NCBI RefSeq assembly: GCF_014656545.1
Contig: NZ_BNDS01000005.1
Coordinates: 173,894 to 237,893 of the forward strand
Origin: Neobacillus kokaensis
GTDB lineage: Bacteria; Bacillota; Bacilli; Bacillales; Cytobacillaceae
Length of the DNA: 64,000 nt
Reading direction: 5' to 3'
Numbering within the stretch: position 1 is the stretch's first letter; each line of letters begins with the position of its first letter. Below the pieces are notes generated by a model that saw only the letters and a list, made by a program, of their open reading frames with translations, was not told where the DNA came from and searched no databases. The position numbers were made by a program, and so were the translations under genes. Below, piece by piece: positions 24,261 to 33,963 of the stretch.

Positions 24261-24740
24261 CTATTTATGATAAGGTTCACCCCGATTAATCCTGTACGCC
24301 CGATAAATCTGCTCTACCAATATCAGCCGCATCAGCTGGTGGGGGAAGGTCATACGTGAAAACGACAGCCGCTCATTCGACCGCTGCAATACTTCGTCAC
24401 TCAATCCCAATGATCCGCCAATCACGAAGGCAATTTTGCTTTTGCCGTACGTTGCAAGCTTATCTAGTGTATCGGCCAACTCCTCTGATGATTGCATTTT
24501 CCCTTCAATCGCAAGCGCAATCACATATGTATCCGCACTGATCTTCGCTAAAATCCGTTCGCCTTCTTTTTGCTTTACCTGAAGCATTTCCAACCCGCTT
24601 AATTCTTCTGGTGCCTTTTCATCAGCAACTTCAATGACTTCCACCTTGGCATAGGCAGACAATCTTTTTACATATTCCTCAATTCCTAATTTCAAGTATT
24701 TTTCCTTTAGTTTGCCAACTGTAATTATTGAGATATTCAC
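24261..24740 (-). CDS. rlmH: 23S rRNA (pseudouridine1915-N3)-methyltransferase RlmH
   Basis: 159 residues, the expected length for RlmH (YydA/OrfX). SPOUT methyltransferase features: [11 protein letters not shown] start, IALAIEGKM, the SAM-binding loop [13 protein letters not shown], and the C-terminal [30 protein letters not shown]. It methylates the pseudouridine at 1915 of 23S rRNA on the assembled 70S ribosome. In staphylococci the 3' end of this gene (orfX) is the SCCmec attachment site. Here the conserved end is intact and no cassette is present. DnaA boxes lie just upstream. Confidence 0.97.
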   Translation of the reverse strand: MNISIITVGKLKEKYLKLGIEEYVKRLSAYAKVEVIEVADEKAPEELSGLEMLQVKQKEGERILAKISADTYVIALAIEGKMQSSEELADTLDKLATYGKSKIAFVIGGSLGLSDEVLQRSNERLSFSRMTFPHQLMRLILVEQIYRAYRINRGEPYHK

Positions 24741-24786
24741 AATCCACAGCCCTTTTCATTTTGATTACAAACAGGTTACAAACAAG

Positions 24787-24911
24787 ATATCCACAGAAGT
24801 TATCCACATATGCACATTTTTTATCCACATCTTGTATGAAATCACTTGTTCGCCACAAGATATACTGCCCTATTTTGACAAAATTCGCAGCTTGTTGATA
24901 AGTTATCCACA
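24787..24911 (+). other. DnaA-box cluster near rlmH
   Basis: Three perfect TTATCCACA boxes (24800-24808, 24821-24829, 24903-24911) and one with a single mismatch (24787-24795) lie in 125 bp, all in the same orientation. They span the rlmH-yyzF junction. B. subtilis has a DnaA-binding cluster at this locus (yydA) that helps restrain initiation, so the site appears conserved. Confidence 0.75.
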
Positions 24912-25000
24912 TCAATTTTCGTTAATACCGGAAATGTCTCATATTCATCCACAACTACATCTAATCCAAGTTCCACATGTTCCTCACAGCAATAAATCAT
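24842..25000 (-). CDS. yyzF: Small CxxH/CxxC zinc-ribbon-like protein, YyzF family
   Basis: 52 residues from the ATG at 25000 (AAAGGTGAAGG upstream; the open frame extends 9 codons further from a TTG). It starts MIYCCEEHVELGLDVVVDEYE and carries C-x-x-H early and C-x-x-C in CEFCQNRAVYLV, the pattern of the CxxH/CxxC protein family found only in Bacillales beside rlmH. It probably binds zinc. No function is known. One DnaA box lies inside the gene. Confidence 0.8.
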   Translation of the reverse strand: MIYCCEEHVELGLDVVVDEYETFPVLTKIDVDNLSTSCEFCQNRAVYLVANK

Positions 25001-25088
25001 TTTAACCTTCACCTTTCTTAAAAACAATTAATAATTCTATTTTAGACTACACGTACTATATCATACAGCCTTCATAAATAACATGAAA

Positions 25089-25123
25089 AAACAGGAAGGT
25101 GAATAGCTCACCTTCCTGTTTTC
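25089..25123. terminator. Terminator after htrC (works on both strands)
   Basis: AAACAGGAAGGTGA pairs perfectly with TCACCTTCCTGTTT around ATAGC; T runs lie on both flanks. Confidence 0.85.
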
Positions 25124-25129
25124 AACTAT

Positions 25130-26350
25130 CTATTGCATTCGTTCACCGGTTAACGTTAATCTTGTCTCTTGCAGTTTTCCATTACGATAAAACTTTACCG
25201 TCATTTTCTCGCCAATTTTCTTATCCTGATACAAATGCTTGCGGAGATCAATGACGTCACTAATTTTCACACCATCCATTTCGATAATGACATCCAATTC
25301 CTGAAGTCCAGCATGCGATGCAGGTGAACCTGGAACTACCTGACGAATGGCTACTCCATGAGTCACATCCCGCGGAAGCTTCAGTGCTTCCTGCTGATAA
25401 TAAGCAGGAATTTCATCAACCGATTTCAAGTCCACGCCCATATATGGACGCTTTACACTGCCGAATGTCTCAAGATCATGAATAATCGGCTTTGCAGAAT
25501 TAATTGGAATCGATAAGCCAATTCCTTCAACTGCGTTCTGAGCAATTTTCATCGAATTGATGCCAATTACCTGACCAGCCATATTAATTAACGCACCGCC
25601 GCTGTTCCCCGGGTTAATCGCTGCATCCGTCTGAAGCACTTCCGACTGCCAGTCAACAACACCGTCTTGATTGATATCCACTGGGATTGTCCGTTCTAAC
25701 CCGGATATTATCCCTTGTGTAACCGAACCAGAGAAGGTAGGACCTAGCGGGTTTCCAATGGCAATGACCGGTTCACCCACTTTTAAGCTGTCAGAATCGC
25801 CAAATTCAGCAGTCTTTTTGATTTTTGCCGCATCAATTTCAAGGACTGCTAGATCCGTCCATATATCGCTTCCTAATAGCTTAGCAGGAATCTTAGTCCC
25901 ATTTGACATACTTACCTCAAGCCTTGTAGCACCTTCCACTACATGGTGGTTTGTCACTACAAAGGCCTTGCCGCCAGCCTTCCGATAAATCACTCCAGAG
26001 CCAGTTCCCGCTGTTTCATCCATATTGTTATTATCCGTCCAAAAACTTGTGGACTGAATATTGTTAATTCCTACGACCGCATCAGCCGTTTTATTAATGG
26101 CTTTTGTTGTATCCGTCTTTACATCATAGGAAACCTGCTGATGGATCACATTTTCGCCACCGCTCGTATCAGTACTTTCCGCTGCTCTTTGATCCGATTG
26201 CAATATCCCTCTTTCCGTCAGCGAAGGGACCAGAATAATAACTAAAATTGCCCCGAGAATGACACCAACCAAACCAGCAAAGAATATGCCGCCTCGATTT
26301 CCTTTCTGCCCCTGGTATCGATTTGGTGAATGATCATCATAATAACCCAA
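25130..26350 (-). CDS. htrC: Membrane-anchored serine protease HtrC (DegP/S1C, YyxA)
   Basis: 406 residues. A cytosolic tail of about 20 residues and one membrane segment (FFAGLVGVILGAILVIILVP) precede an extracytoplasmic trypsin-like domain. The catalytic triad is visible: H in VVTNHHVVEGA, D in DLAVLEID and S in NPGNSGGALIN. A C-terminal PDZ domain (about 300-400) includes GVAIRQVVPGSPASHAGLQ. HtrA-type proteases degrade or refold damaged exported proteins. It ends the wal gene block, as in other Bacillus, with its own upstream gap of 175 nt. Confidence 0.95.
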   Translation of the reverse strand: MGYYDDHSPNRYQGQKGNRGGIFFAGLVGVILGAILVIILVPSLTERGILQSDQRAAESTDTSGGENVIHQQVSYDVKTDTTKAINKTADAVVGINNIQSTSFWTDNNNMDETAGTGSGVIYRKAGGKAFVVTNHHVVEGATRLEVSMSNGTKIPAKLLGSDIWTDLAVLEIDAAKIKKTAEFGDSDSLKVGEPVIAIGNPLGPTFSGSVTQGIISGLERTIPVDINQDGVVDWQSEVLQTDAAINPGNSGGALINMAGQVIGINSMKIAQNAVEGIGLSIPINSAKPIIHDLETFGSVKRPYMGVDLKSVDEIPAYYQQEALKLPRDVTHGVAIRQVVPGSPASHAGLQELDVIIEMDGVKISDVIDLRKHLYQDKKIGEKMTVKFYRNGKLQETRLTLTGERMQ

Positions 26351-26482
26351 TTCTACACCATTCCTCTCTTTCGAAATGATTGCTATATATATTTTGGCTT
26401 ATAATTACAATTATACTCTACTAACGGAAATTTACTAAAAAATTGCATCTGTTAGAAACAAACTTTACGATTTTGGACACAC

Positions 26483-26516
26483 AAAAAAGGGTACCTACTG
26501 AGAAGTACCCTCATTT
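26483..26516 (-). terminator. Terminator after walJ
   Basis: GGGTAC (26489-26494) and GTACCC (26505-26510), extended by CT/AA, form the stem; on the minus strand six T follow. It ends the walRKHIJ operon before htrC. Confidence 0.75.
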
Positions 26517-26524
26517 TTAAATAT

Positions 26525-27319
26525 TTAAACCGCGGTTAAAATGGTTGGTGTTTTCGGATCGGTATCGTAAAGCCCAATTTGTTCCCCGACAATCACTCCG
26601 CAGCCTTCCAATGTTTGGCTTACCGACATTCTTGCTAAGTCCTTCATATTATTATCCTGGCTTAAATGAGCGAGGTACACTCTTTTTGTCCGGTCGCCAA
26701 TTACTTCGCTCATAGCAAGTGCTGCGTCCTCATTTGAAACATGTCCGAGATCACTTAAGATGCGCCGTTTAATATTCCATGGATAGCGCCCCATCCGCAG
26801 CATTTGAACATCATGATTGGACTCAAATACGTAGACATCTGCATTCGAGATAATCCCCTTCATCCGGTCGCTGACATATCCTGTATCGGTAATCAACACC
26901 AGCTTCTTATCGGAATGATGGAAGGTATAAAACATTGGTTCCGCTGCATCATGGGAAACCCCAAATGATTCGATATCCACTGAACCAAAGCTTTTTACCG
27001 TTTCCATGCCAAAGACAAACTTTTGCTCAGTTGGTATGACACCAACTAAATTGTCCATCGCCTGCCATGTTTTTTCGTTCGCATATACAGGCAAATGATA
27101 TTTACGTGCCAGGATTCCAACCCCCTTTATATGGTCACTATGTTCATGGGTCACAAAGATACCGGAAAGCTTACTCGGGTCACGGTCAATTTGCTGAAAT
27201 AATGCTTCCATCTGCTTACCGCTAAAACCCGCATCCACCAAGAAGGAGTGTTCATCAGACTCTACATATAGAGCGTTCCCCGTACTCCCGCTTGCTAAGA
27301 TGCTATATCGCAAAGACAT
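26525..27319 (-). CDS. walJ: MBL-fold hydrolase WalJ (YycJ)
   Basis: 264 residues from the ATG at 27319 (GGAG 8 nt upstream; an in-frame GTG at 27328 sits in the ribosome site). Metallo-beta-lactamase fold with [14 protein letters not shown] (HxHxDH), TDTGYVSD and the late LAHLSQDNN motif. YycJ is a 5'-3' exonuclease-like protein linked to cell-wall and replication coordination, and it is constantly the last gene of the wal operon. Start and stop do not overlap walI but lie within a few bases of it. Confidence 0.93.
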   Translation of the reverse strand: MSLRYSILASGSTGNALYVESDEHSFLVDAGFSGKQMEALFQQIDRDPSKLSGIFVTHEHSDHIKGVGILARKYHLPVYANEKTWQAMDNLVGVIPTEQKFVFGMETVKSFGSVDIESFGVSHDAAEPMFYTFHHSDKKLVLITDTGYVSDRMKGIISNADVYVFESNHDVQMLRMGRYPWNIKRRILSDLGHVSNEDAALAMSEVIGDRTKRVYLAHLSQDNNMKDLARMSVSQTLEGCGVIVGEQIGLYDTDPKTPTILTAV

Positions 27320-27324
27320 ACTAC

Positions 27325-28122
27325 TCACTCCACACTCTTTTTTTCATCATTTTTAAAATCAATAATCTGACCTTCAAAGGCATTGACAAACAAACTCTCC
27401 TTGTCATTAACCTCAAAGCGCCAGGTAGGTGCTAACACTTGGGATGCTGCTAATTGTACGAGTGTCGAATAGCCTAGTTCAACCTTGGTAATCGTGCTCT
27501 TCGGCTTCAGTACTCCCTTTTGATGCAATGTTTCAATCGCTTTTATCGGACGGAGAATTTCCTCTTTCTCCGTCAATTCTTCCATTCCTTCTAAATAGCT
27601 TTGCTGATACGAAACAATCTGGTTTTTCTCGTTATAATGGAAAGTGATCATCCCATTTATATTTTGATATAACGGGAAGGTTTCATATTGTTGAAAGTAA
27701 GTAATCGTTCTTAACTCGTCATTTTTCTTCCAAAATTGATATTGGTCCCCATATATCACATTATTCTTTAAAAAATCAGCAAGCTCCGCAGGTTCAAACT
27801 TCCCACTTAACTTAAGCGGCTTCTCCAGAGTTATCATCAGAGAGCTGCTAGGCTCCGTAAATGATGCCTTTTGCCCTTTAAGCTTAGCCATATCTTCCTG
27901 CGTAAAGATTTTTGGCTTTGCACTAAGGTATTGTGCCTTGATTAACGTTTTTGGCAGTTCCCCATAGGTAATTTCATCTGCCTTCAGCTTTTCTTCAAAG
28001 GAGGCTTCGGTATTCACCTCATATTTATTGGCATCACGGATTTTCATGAATTGGAATAAAAGGTAGACATCTAAAATGAGAAAGGTGATGATAAAAATTG
28101 TTTTAATTTTACTCCAATCCAT
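27325..28122 (-). CDS. walI: WalI (YycI), regulator of WalK
   Basis: 265 residues. One N-terminal membrane segment ([20 protein letters not shown]) and an extracytoplasmic YycH/YycI-fold domain. In Bacillus WalI and WalH form a membrane complex with WalK and lower its kinase activity. The start overlaps the walH stop by 14 nt. Confidence 0.92.
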   Translation of the reverse strand: MDWSKIKTIFIITFLILDVYLLFQFMKIRDANKYEVNTEASFEEKLKADEITYGELPKTLIKAQYLSAKPKIFTQEDMAKLKGQKASFTEPSSSLMITLEKPLKLSGKFEPAELADFLKNNVIYGDQYQFWKKNDELRTITYFQQYETFPLYQNINGMITFHYNEKNQIVSYQQSYLEGMEELTEKEEILRPIKAIETLHQKGVLKPKSTITKVELGYSTLVQLAASQVLAPTWRFEVNDKESLFVNAFEGQIIDFKNDEKKSVE

Positions 28123-29437
28123 GAACTGGCCCTCCTAGTTCTTCAGACGTAATAATTCCCCATCTATTATCATAGCGATAATACCAGGCAGGCTCTAAGA
28201 GGATCAGCTGGCTCTCTTCTGTATCACGTTCCATCCGGTAGCCTAATACCATTTGTTCAAGAAGCTCAGGGTTAAAATTCTTTTTGTTTTGTAAAAATTC
28301 CAATGCCTTATATCCTGATGGCTGGACTACGCTTTTGGCCTCTGTATTCAACGGCAGTTCTAGAGCAATATTAGGGCGAATATATCTATTTATTTTATTG
28401 CCGCCCCATACCTCATAAATTTCTGACATCCCTAAATCATTAAATACTGGGTAACCATCTCTGCTATACAGCCGAAAGGTTACAGAGCGTTTATATTCAT
28501 CCTTTTCAACATATCGATACTGGTCTGTCCATCCGCCATGTTCATTAACAAAATCGATGCTGCGCTTCACTAAATCATAGGACTTCTCCGAATAATTATC
28601 CTCTGCTGTCGGATTCACATAAGATAACATATTTTTATCGTAATTAACTGTCATTTTGCTAGAAACGTTTGTATATTCTTCCCCGTTCGTCAGCACACTT
28701 TTTTGGACAAAGCTTGGGTCATCAAAAAGCGCTTCTTTAAATTCCTCCGAATCAAGTGTAACAGGCAAATATTTATACGTTATCATCTCTGTGGGATTCT
28801 CTTGTAGGAAAATCGTCCGCTTACTTGTTGCCTTATAAGCAAAATAACGAGGATATTCATTGCCTTTTTTAAAAAAATCACGGTTGAACGCGGTTAAATT
28901 TGCTGGTGAAATATGGGCAACAAATACCTTTTGATTTTGCGAAGAGACAAAATAGACAATCCCGTTTTCCTTTCCGGAATGCTCAACATTTATCACGATT
29001 CGGTCAAAGTTAAAGGATGGTATTTTTCTTCCCTCAATGTTGACCACGCTCCGGTATAATTCAATCGGAATATCTCCTGGAAAAATAATTTCAGCATTGC
29101 CGGATCCATGAACCAACTCATTATAGTTTTCCACTTTATCTGAGTAGTTTTTTAAATCAAAAATGGACCATTTACTTATTCCTTTAACAATTTTCTCTAA
29201 TTCCACGCTATTATTTGTTCCATAATGTTTGCCGTTTATATGGAACAGCACCCGATCTGGGCGGATAATTTTTTGCACTTCCTGCTTTTCACTTAATGTG
29301 ACTTCTCTAAGGGTATTATTACTTTCAATGGTTTCATAATCAGGCTGATATGTCCAAAGATTCCAGGTTAACAAAACACTGACTAAAACTAAGATAGTTA
29401 AAATAACAGATTTTATCGTTTCATATCTCATGACCAT
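28109..29437 (-). CDS. walH: WalH (YycH), regulator of WalK
   Basis: 442 residues. A single N-terminal membrane helix (SVILTILVLVSVLLTWNLW) and a long extracytoplasmic part of the YycH family. It works with WalI to restrain the WalK kinase. The gene overlaps the walK stop by about 10 nt, so translation is coupled. An ATG at 29431 is an equally possible start. Confidence 0.92.
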   Translation of the reverse strand: MVMRYETIKSVILTILVLVSVLLTWNLWTYQPDYETIESNNTLREVTLSEKQEVQKIIRPDRVLFHINGKHYGTNNSVELEKIVKGISKWSIFDLKNYSDKVENYNELVHGSGNAEIIFPGDIPIELYRSVVNIEGRKIPSFNFDRIVINVEHSGKENGIVYFVSSQNQKVFVAHISPANLTAFNRDFFKKGNEYPRYFAYKATSKRTIFLQENPTEMITYKYLPVTLDSEEFKEALFDDPSFVQKSVLTNGEEYTNVSSKMTVNYDKNMLSYVNPTAEDNYSEKSYDLVKRSIDFVNEHGGWTDQYRYVEKDEYKRSVTFRLYSRDGYPVFNDLGMSEIYEVWGGNKINRYIRPNIALELPLNTEAKSVVQPSGYKALEFLQNKKNFNPELLEQMVLGYRMERDTEESQLILLEPAWYYRYDNRWGIITSEELGGPVHGLE

Positions 29438-31248
29438 TCATCCTCTTCAGTACGATCAAATGGCAGCGAGAAAGAAATAGTTGTTCCTTTGCCTTCCCTG
29501 CTAGTTGCCCAAATATTGCCGCCATGACATTTCACCATTTCTTTTGCAATGGCAAGTCCTAGTCCTGTACCGCCTAATTTGCGAGTTCTTGCTTTATCCA
29601 CACGATAAAAACGATCAAATATTTTTCCAATGCTCTCTTTTGGAATCCCCACGCCTTCATCAGAAACACTAACAATAATTTTGTCACCCTTTTCCTTAAT
29701 AGAGAAGGTAACCTGTCCGCCTTCTGGTGAGTACTTTAAAGCGTTCGAGATAATATTGTATAAAACCTGTGTCATCTTATCTTCATCAATTTCAACAAAA
29801 ATAGCGCGATCTGGCAGCTTTCGCTTGAAGGTTACATTTTGCTGTTTTGACATCTCCAATCGTTCTATAATACGTTCAAAGAAAACAACAAAGTTCACCC
29901 ATTCCTTATTCAGCTTATAATCTGTACTATCCATTTTTGATAACTGCAATAAGTCATTTACAAGGCGGATCATTCTTTCCGTCTCTGTCCTCGTCACTTC
30001 TAAAAAGTTCGGGGCAATTTCTTTATCCTGCCAGGCTCCATCTGCCAGTGCCTCAAGATAACTCCGCATGGTTGTCAGCGGCGTCCTCAGCTCGTGGGAA
30101 ACATTCGCAACAAACTCTCTTCTATCCGCATCAATTTTTTCCTGCTCGGTAATATCATGAAGAACCGTAATTAGGCCGTTAACAAAACCGGTTTCTTTTT
30201 GAATGATAGAAAAATTGGCACGAAGGATATACGGTTCGGATTTCGTACTATAATCTAAAATTAAGGAATCATTTTCTTCCAGCAAATCCTCAAATGTAAT
30301 CGAATCATCCAAACCAAGCACTTTTTCAATTGGCTGGGAAAGTATTGTTTCACGTGAAACATCCAGCATCTCTGCTGCTGGTTCATTAATGAGGATAACA
30401 CGACCTTTGCGGTCTGTAGCCAATACCCCGTCGGTCATATATGACAACACCGAGGATAGTTTGCGCCGCTCTCCCTCCGTCATTGCCTGGGCTTCCTGGA
30501 GCTTTTTCGTTAAATGGTTAAAGGTGCTGGCCAGAGTCCCAATTTCATCGTTGCCGTACACTTTAACCTTACGGGAAAAATTACCTTTCGCCATCGCGAG
30601 CGCCTGCTTTTGCATATCAGCCAGGGGCTTCGCAATCGTTTGGGCTAACAGGATCCCTAATACCGCCGTTATTGATAAGGCAATTGCTGTTCCGGTTGCA
30701 AAGATTCCATTAATGGTTTTCATTTGGGTAAAAACACTTTCAATCTTAGCTACCAGATAAATGGCGCCCAGCACCTTTTTTCCGGACTTAATCGGGGTGG
30801 AAAGGACCCATATTCGATGCCCCTTGTCAACTCGAATAACACTTTGGTCTTCTTCCAGTACCATTGATTGTTTAATCCTAAGCTCTGTTGTCCGCTGGCC
30901 GACGATCCCCTGATTGTTTTCATCAGATGTCCCTAAGAATCTCATCGACCGGCCATCAATAACACGGACTTCAGATATATCAACTGCTTCAAAGTCTTTC
31001 AAAGTTTTACGTATATCTTCTTCGAGTGTCGGGTCTTCAGGTGTTCTTTCCTTTTCCATTTCCTCCCGGATATTATAAGCCAACAAATTAACCCGTTCCT
31101 TGATGGACGTTTGAAAATTTGTCCTTAACGTAGACTCAAGCTGTTTGACAAAATAAACGCCGATCACTTGCATAGCTACTAATATAAGGAGGACATAGAT
31201 GATAACAAATTTAACGTGTATAGAGCGAAAGAAACCAACCTTTTTCAC
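29428..31248 (-). CDS. walK: Sensor histidine kinase WalK (YycG), essential cell-wall kinase
   Basis: 606 residues. Two membrane segments (about 13-33 and 181-204) flank an extracytoplasmic Cache-like domain. Then come HAMP, a PAS domain (about 265-365, SYMTDGVLATDRKGRVILIN), HisKA with H385 in NVSHELRTPL, and HATPase with NALKYSPEGG, DEGVGIP and GTGLGLAIAK. WalK phosphorylates WalR to control autolysins and wall synthesis. A perfect parS site (30346-30361) lies inside the PAS-coding part, where it encodes VSRET. Essential in Bacillus and Staphylococcus. Confidence 0.97.
   Translation of the reverse strand: MKKVGFFRSIHVKFVIIYVLLILVAMQVIGVYFVKQLESTLRTNFQTSIKERVNLLAYNIREEMEKERTPEDPTLEEDIRKTLKDFEAVDISEVRVIDGRSMRFLGTSDENNQGIVGQRTTELRIKQSMVLEEDQSVIRVDKGHRIWVLSTPIKSGKKVLGAIYLVAKIESVFTQMKTINGIFATGTAIALSITAVLGILLAQTIAKPLADMQKQALAMAKGNFSRKVKVYGNDEIGTLASTFNHLTKKLQEAQAMTEGERRKLSSVLSYMTDGVLATDRKGRVILINEPAAEMLDVSRETILSQPIEKVLGLDDSITFEDLLEENDSLILDYSTKSEPYILRANFSIIQKETGFVNGLITVLHDITEQEKIDADRREFVANVSHELRTPLTTMRSYLEALADGAWQDKEIAPNFLEVTRTETERMIRLVNDLLQLSKMDSTDYKLNKEWVNFVVFFERIIERLEMSKQQNVTFKRKLPDRAIFVEIDEDKMTQVLYNIISNALKYSPEGGQVTFSIKEKGDKIIVSVSDEGVGIPKESIGKIFDRFYRVDKARTRKLGGTGLGLAIAKEMVKCHGGNIWATSREGKGTTISFSLPFDRTEEDEWS
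30346..30361. other. parS site inside walK
   Basis: TGTTTCACGTGAAACA, a perfect 16-bp palindrome identical to the parS consensus bound by ParB (Spo0J). It lies about 23 kb from parB on the origin-proximal side of the chromosome. Confidence 0.93.
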
Positions 31249-31254
31249 AAGTCA

Positions 31255-31965
31255 TTACTCCTGTTCAGGATTTCGTAAATAATATCCCACCCCGCGTCTT
31301 GTTACAATCCATGCCGGATGGCTTGGGCTATCTTCAATTTTTTCCCTTAGGCGTCTTACCGTAACATCGACTGTACGGACATCACCGTAATAGTCATATC
31401 CCCATACCGTTTGCAGTAAATGCTCTCTTGTCATCACCTGGCCGATATGTTTTGCTAAATAGAACAGCAATTCAAATTCCCGGTGTGTCAGTTCGATTGT
31501 TTCGCCGCGTTTAGAAACAATATAGGCATCTGGATGAATCACGAGGGAGCCAATTGAAATTTCATTCGTATCATTTTCTTCTTCAGGCTGAGAAATGATT
31601 TGCTGGTGCCTGCGCAGATTTGCTTTCACCCGGGCAATCAACTCTCTCGTGCTAAATGGCTTTGTTACGTAATCATCAGCACCGAGCTCAAGACCTAATA
31701 CTTTATCGATTTCAGAATCCTTAGCTGTCAGCATAATAATTGGCATTTCATATTTTTTTCGTATTTCACGGCATACCTCCATGCCATCCTTTACCGGCAG
31801 CATGATATCAAGAAGTACTAAATCAGGTTGAATGTCCTCTACTAAATCAAGTGCTTCATTTCCATCGTATGCGCAGTACACTACATAACCTTCTTTTCTA
31901 AGATTGAATTGTAAAATATCTGCAATTGGCTTTTCATCGTCCACTATAAGAATTTTCTTTTCCAT
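31255..31965 (-). CDS. walR: Response regulator WalR (YycF), essential
   Basis: 236 residues from the ATG at 31965, chosen because GGAGAGGAG lies 7 nt before it (an ATG 24 nt upstream is inside the ribosome-site region). OmpR/PhoB type: receiver domain with D53 in LVLLDIMLP and K in DDYVTKPFS, then a winged helix domain ending [21 protein letters not shown]...TRRGVGYYL. It controls autolysin and endopeptidase genes through paired TGTWAH boxes. Such a box lies 110 nt upstream of its own start at 32073. Confidence 0.97.
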   Translation of the reverse strand: MEKKILIVDDEKPIADILQFNLRKEGYVVYCAYDGNEALDLVEDIQPDLVLLDIMLPVKDGMEVCREIRKKYEMPIIMLTAKDSEIDKVLGLELGADDYVTKPFSTRELIARVKANLRRHQQIISQPEEENDTNEISIGSLVIHPDAYIVSKRGETIELTHREFELLFYLAKHIGQVMTREHLLQTVWGYDYYGDVRTVDVTVRRLREKIEDSPSHPAWIVTRRGVGYYLRNPEQE

Positions 31966-32072
31966 ATGATTACTCCTCTCCATTAACATGGAACTACGAT
32001 CTATTTTACATACTGCAAAAAAGTCATAACTAATCTACTTTACTTTATCATTATTTCGCCTAAAATTCATCT

Positions 32073-32089
32073 ATTACAAGTATTTTACA
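32073..32089 (-). promoter_or_regulatory. WalR box upstream of walR (probable autoregulation)
   Basis: On the minus strand: TGTAAA-ATACT-TGTAAT, a perfect match to TGTWAH-N5-TGTWAH. It lies between the endopeptidase terminator and the walR start, in line with activation from a promoter just downstream. Confidence 0.75.
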
Positions 32090-32111
32090 AAGGGGTACGC
32101 GGCTTGCAACA

Positions 32112-32145
32112 GGAAAAGCCTCCAGCATTCGCTGGAGACTTTTCA
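32112..32145 (-). terminator. Terminator after the M23 endopeptidase gene
   Basis: On the minus strand GTCTCCAGC pairs with GCTGGAGGC around GAAT and is followed by TTTTCC. It overlaps the last bases of the gene. Confidence 0.75.
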
Positions 32146-33576
32146 TCTGTTTACGTATTTTAACGGATTGACTAAGCTGCCGTTTTTATATACTTCAAAA
32201 TGTAAATGAACTCCTGTTGAATTTCCGGTTGACCCCATAATTCCAATACCTGTTCCTTTTGAAACGATTTGACCTGACCTTACCTTTAGAGAAGACATAT
32301 GGCCGTATAATGTGCGAAAACCGTTTTGATGGTCAATGATAATCATATTTCCGTATCCGTTGCCCCATCCTGCCTTTACCACTACGCCATTATCGGCTGC
32401 TTTAATTGTTCTGTCGCTAGGTCTGGCGATATCAATTCCTTTATGCATTTTACCCCAGCGGTGACCCATTTGACTGGAAATATAGCCACCTACCGCCGGC
32501 CAAGCAAAACTGCCCTCGCCGCGGGAAGGAATCACTTTCGTCCCCTTTATCATGATTTGGTCTACTGGCTTCTTGAGAATGTGTTCACTCTCTTTTTCCC
32601 TTTTAGTCTCCGTTCCATTTTGTTCGGTAATCTTGTACGTTACAGCTTGTGAGCCCTCTTTGCCTTCTAGTTTCATTTTCGTTTGTCCCTTTGGCATAGC
32701 AGAATCTTCAACCGTCTTGGTAGCATAAGAAATAGCTTCTTTGCGATTCGCTTCTTTTTCTACGATTACCTCAATAAAAGGGGTAAGTGCCGTAACATTT
32801 ACTTCCTGTCCGACTTTCAAAAGGGAATCACCCGATAATCCCGGATTTAATGCAAGCATATCTCCTAGCTTTAAATCATGACGATGAGCAATGGATTCAA
32901 GGGCATCGCCATCTTGAACCTTATACTTCTTTTCCTGTAATGTCCCTTTTTGCAAATAGGTAACGGCATCTTTAAGTGTCATAACTTTTTCAGGCTCAAT
33001 ATTTTGCTCTTCAATTGAAACATTTTTTGATAAACGAACGTCTAATATACGAGTTTCATTTTCCTTCAATGGGGGTAAAACAGAATCCATAGAGGCCTTT
33101 CTAGCTTCATGCTCTTCAAGCCCTTCAAGCTGCTCTTTAGAAACATAATGGAGCTTTAGATTTTTCAGGACCTCTTCGGCAGTTTCTTTGCTGTCTACAT
33201 AAGTGACAGGCTTCCCGTCAATGACTATAGCGACAGCCTCCACCTTAATCTGAAATACATCCTTTAATGTTTCGTTTGTTCGTGGATTATTGGTTGTATT
33301 TTGAAAAACACGTTCCGGTATGTAATGTACCTTTGGTGCTGCCTTAACATGGAACTTACCAGCCTGCTTAGTTTTCTCAGCAATGATCTGGTTAACAATT
33401 TTTTTATTTGTAACATTTCCAGCGTATGTTCCATTTACATATACTTGATATGTAGTAGTTGTCTTAGGTGTATCTGCAAAGGCACTTGGACCATTACTAA
33501 AGGCAATTGCAGCGGCCGCCATCGTGGAGATGATGGTTGTCTTTAAAATGAACAATCTTTTATGTGAAAATAACAT
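32143..33576 (-). CDS. LysM-G5-M23 peptidoglycan DD-endopeptidase
   Basis: 477 residues with a signal peptide ending near PSAFAD. An N-terminal region of about 180 residues is followed by a LysM domain (about 215-265, YKVQDGDALESIAHRHDL), a G5 domain (about 265-345) and an M23 peptidase domain with zinc ligands H378 and D382 (HKGID) and H457/H459 (HLHFE). M23 enzymes cut peptide cross-links in the wall. AGGAGGAAATC precedes the ATG. A perfect WalR box lies about 306 nt upstream, at 33882, which fits control by the neighbouring walRK and a role in cell elongation or turnover. Confidence 0.95.
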   Translation of the reverse strand: MLFSHKRLFILKTTIISTMAAAAIAFSNGPSAFADTPKTTTTYQVYVNGTYAGNVTNKKIVNQIIAEKTKQAGKFHVKAAPKVHYIPERVFQNTTNNPRTNETLKDVFQIKVEAVAIVIDGKPVTYVDSKETAEEVLKNLKLHYVSKEQLEGLEEHEARKASMDSVLPPLKENETRILDVRLSKNVSIEEQNIEPEKVMTLKDAVTYLQKGTLQEKKYKVQDGDALESIAHRHDLKLGDMLALNPGLSGDSLLKVGQEVNVTALTPFIEVIVEKEANRKEAISYATKTVEDSAMPKGQTKMKLEGKEGSQAVTYKITEQNGTETKREKESEHILKKPVDQIMIKGTKVIPSRGEGSFAWPAVGGYISSQMGHRWGKMHKGIDIARPSDRTIKAADNGVVVKAGWGNGYGNMIIIDHQNGFRTLYGHMSSLKVRSGQIVSKGTGIGIMGSTGNSTGVHLHFEVYKNGSLVNPLKYVNR

Positions 33577-33881
33577 GATTTCCTCCTAAACACAAAAACC
33601 TCTTAAACTAGTACTTTTGGCTAGAATTTTAAACCCATTTTACTTTACCATAGATTTTTTTAAAAAATTGAAGAATCTCAATAATGTAACATAAATGTAT
33701 AATTGCTGACATTTTCCTGCTTTTTGTGAAATATGCCAGTAAATTTTACCTATTATGTTTTTAGGATATACAGCCGCAAATACCTATTAAACCAAGGTTT
33801 ACATTGGTACTAGTGTAGTAGTTTTAGATAACACAAATTAGGATAAAGTTAGCGGAGGATTTGTAAAAATATAGTTCTTTT

Positions 33882-33898
33882 TTTACAGATAAATTACA
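33882..33898 (-). promoter_or_regulatory. WalR box upstream of the M23 endopeptidase
   Basis: On the minus strand: TGTAAT-TTATC-TGTAAA, a perfect TGTWAH-N5-TGTWAH pair. TATATT follows at 33873-33868 as a possible -10. The leader to the gene would be about 290 nt. Confidence 0.65.
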
Positions 33899-33928
33899 GG
33901 TATGATAGAGGGATTAGATGGAATGTAA

Positions 33929-33958
33929 AAAAGCTTGCAAATGGGTGCAAGCTTTTTC
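33929..33958 (-). terminator. Terminator of the tRNA cluster
   Basis: AAAAAGCTTGCA and TGCAAGCTTTTT pair perfectly around a 6-nt loop just after tRNA-Phe; T runs exist in both directions. Confidence 0.85.
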
Positions 33959-33963
33959 GTGGA

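Noticed and set aside
24261..24300. SCC-type attachment site at the rlmH 3' end
   Set aside because: The conserved 3' end is intact and there is no ccr gene or second att repeat nearby.
33685..33701. TGTAAC-N5-TGTATA as another WalR box
   Set aside because: Second half-site fails the consensus and the orientation is opposite to the M23 gene; the perfect box at 33882 is better.
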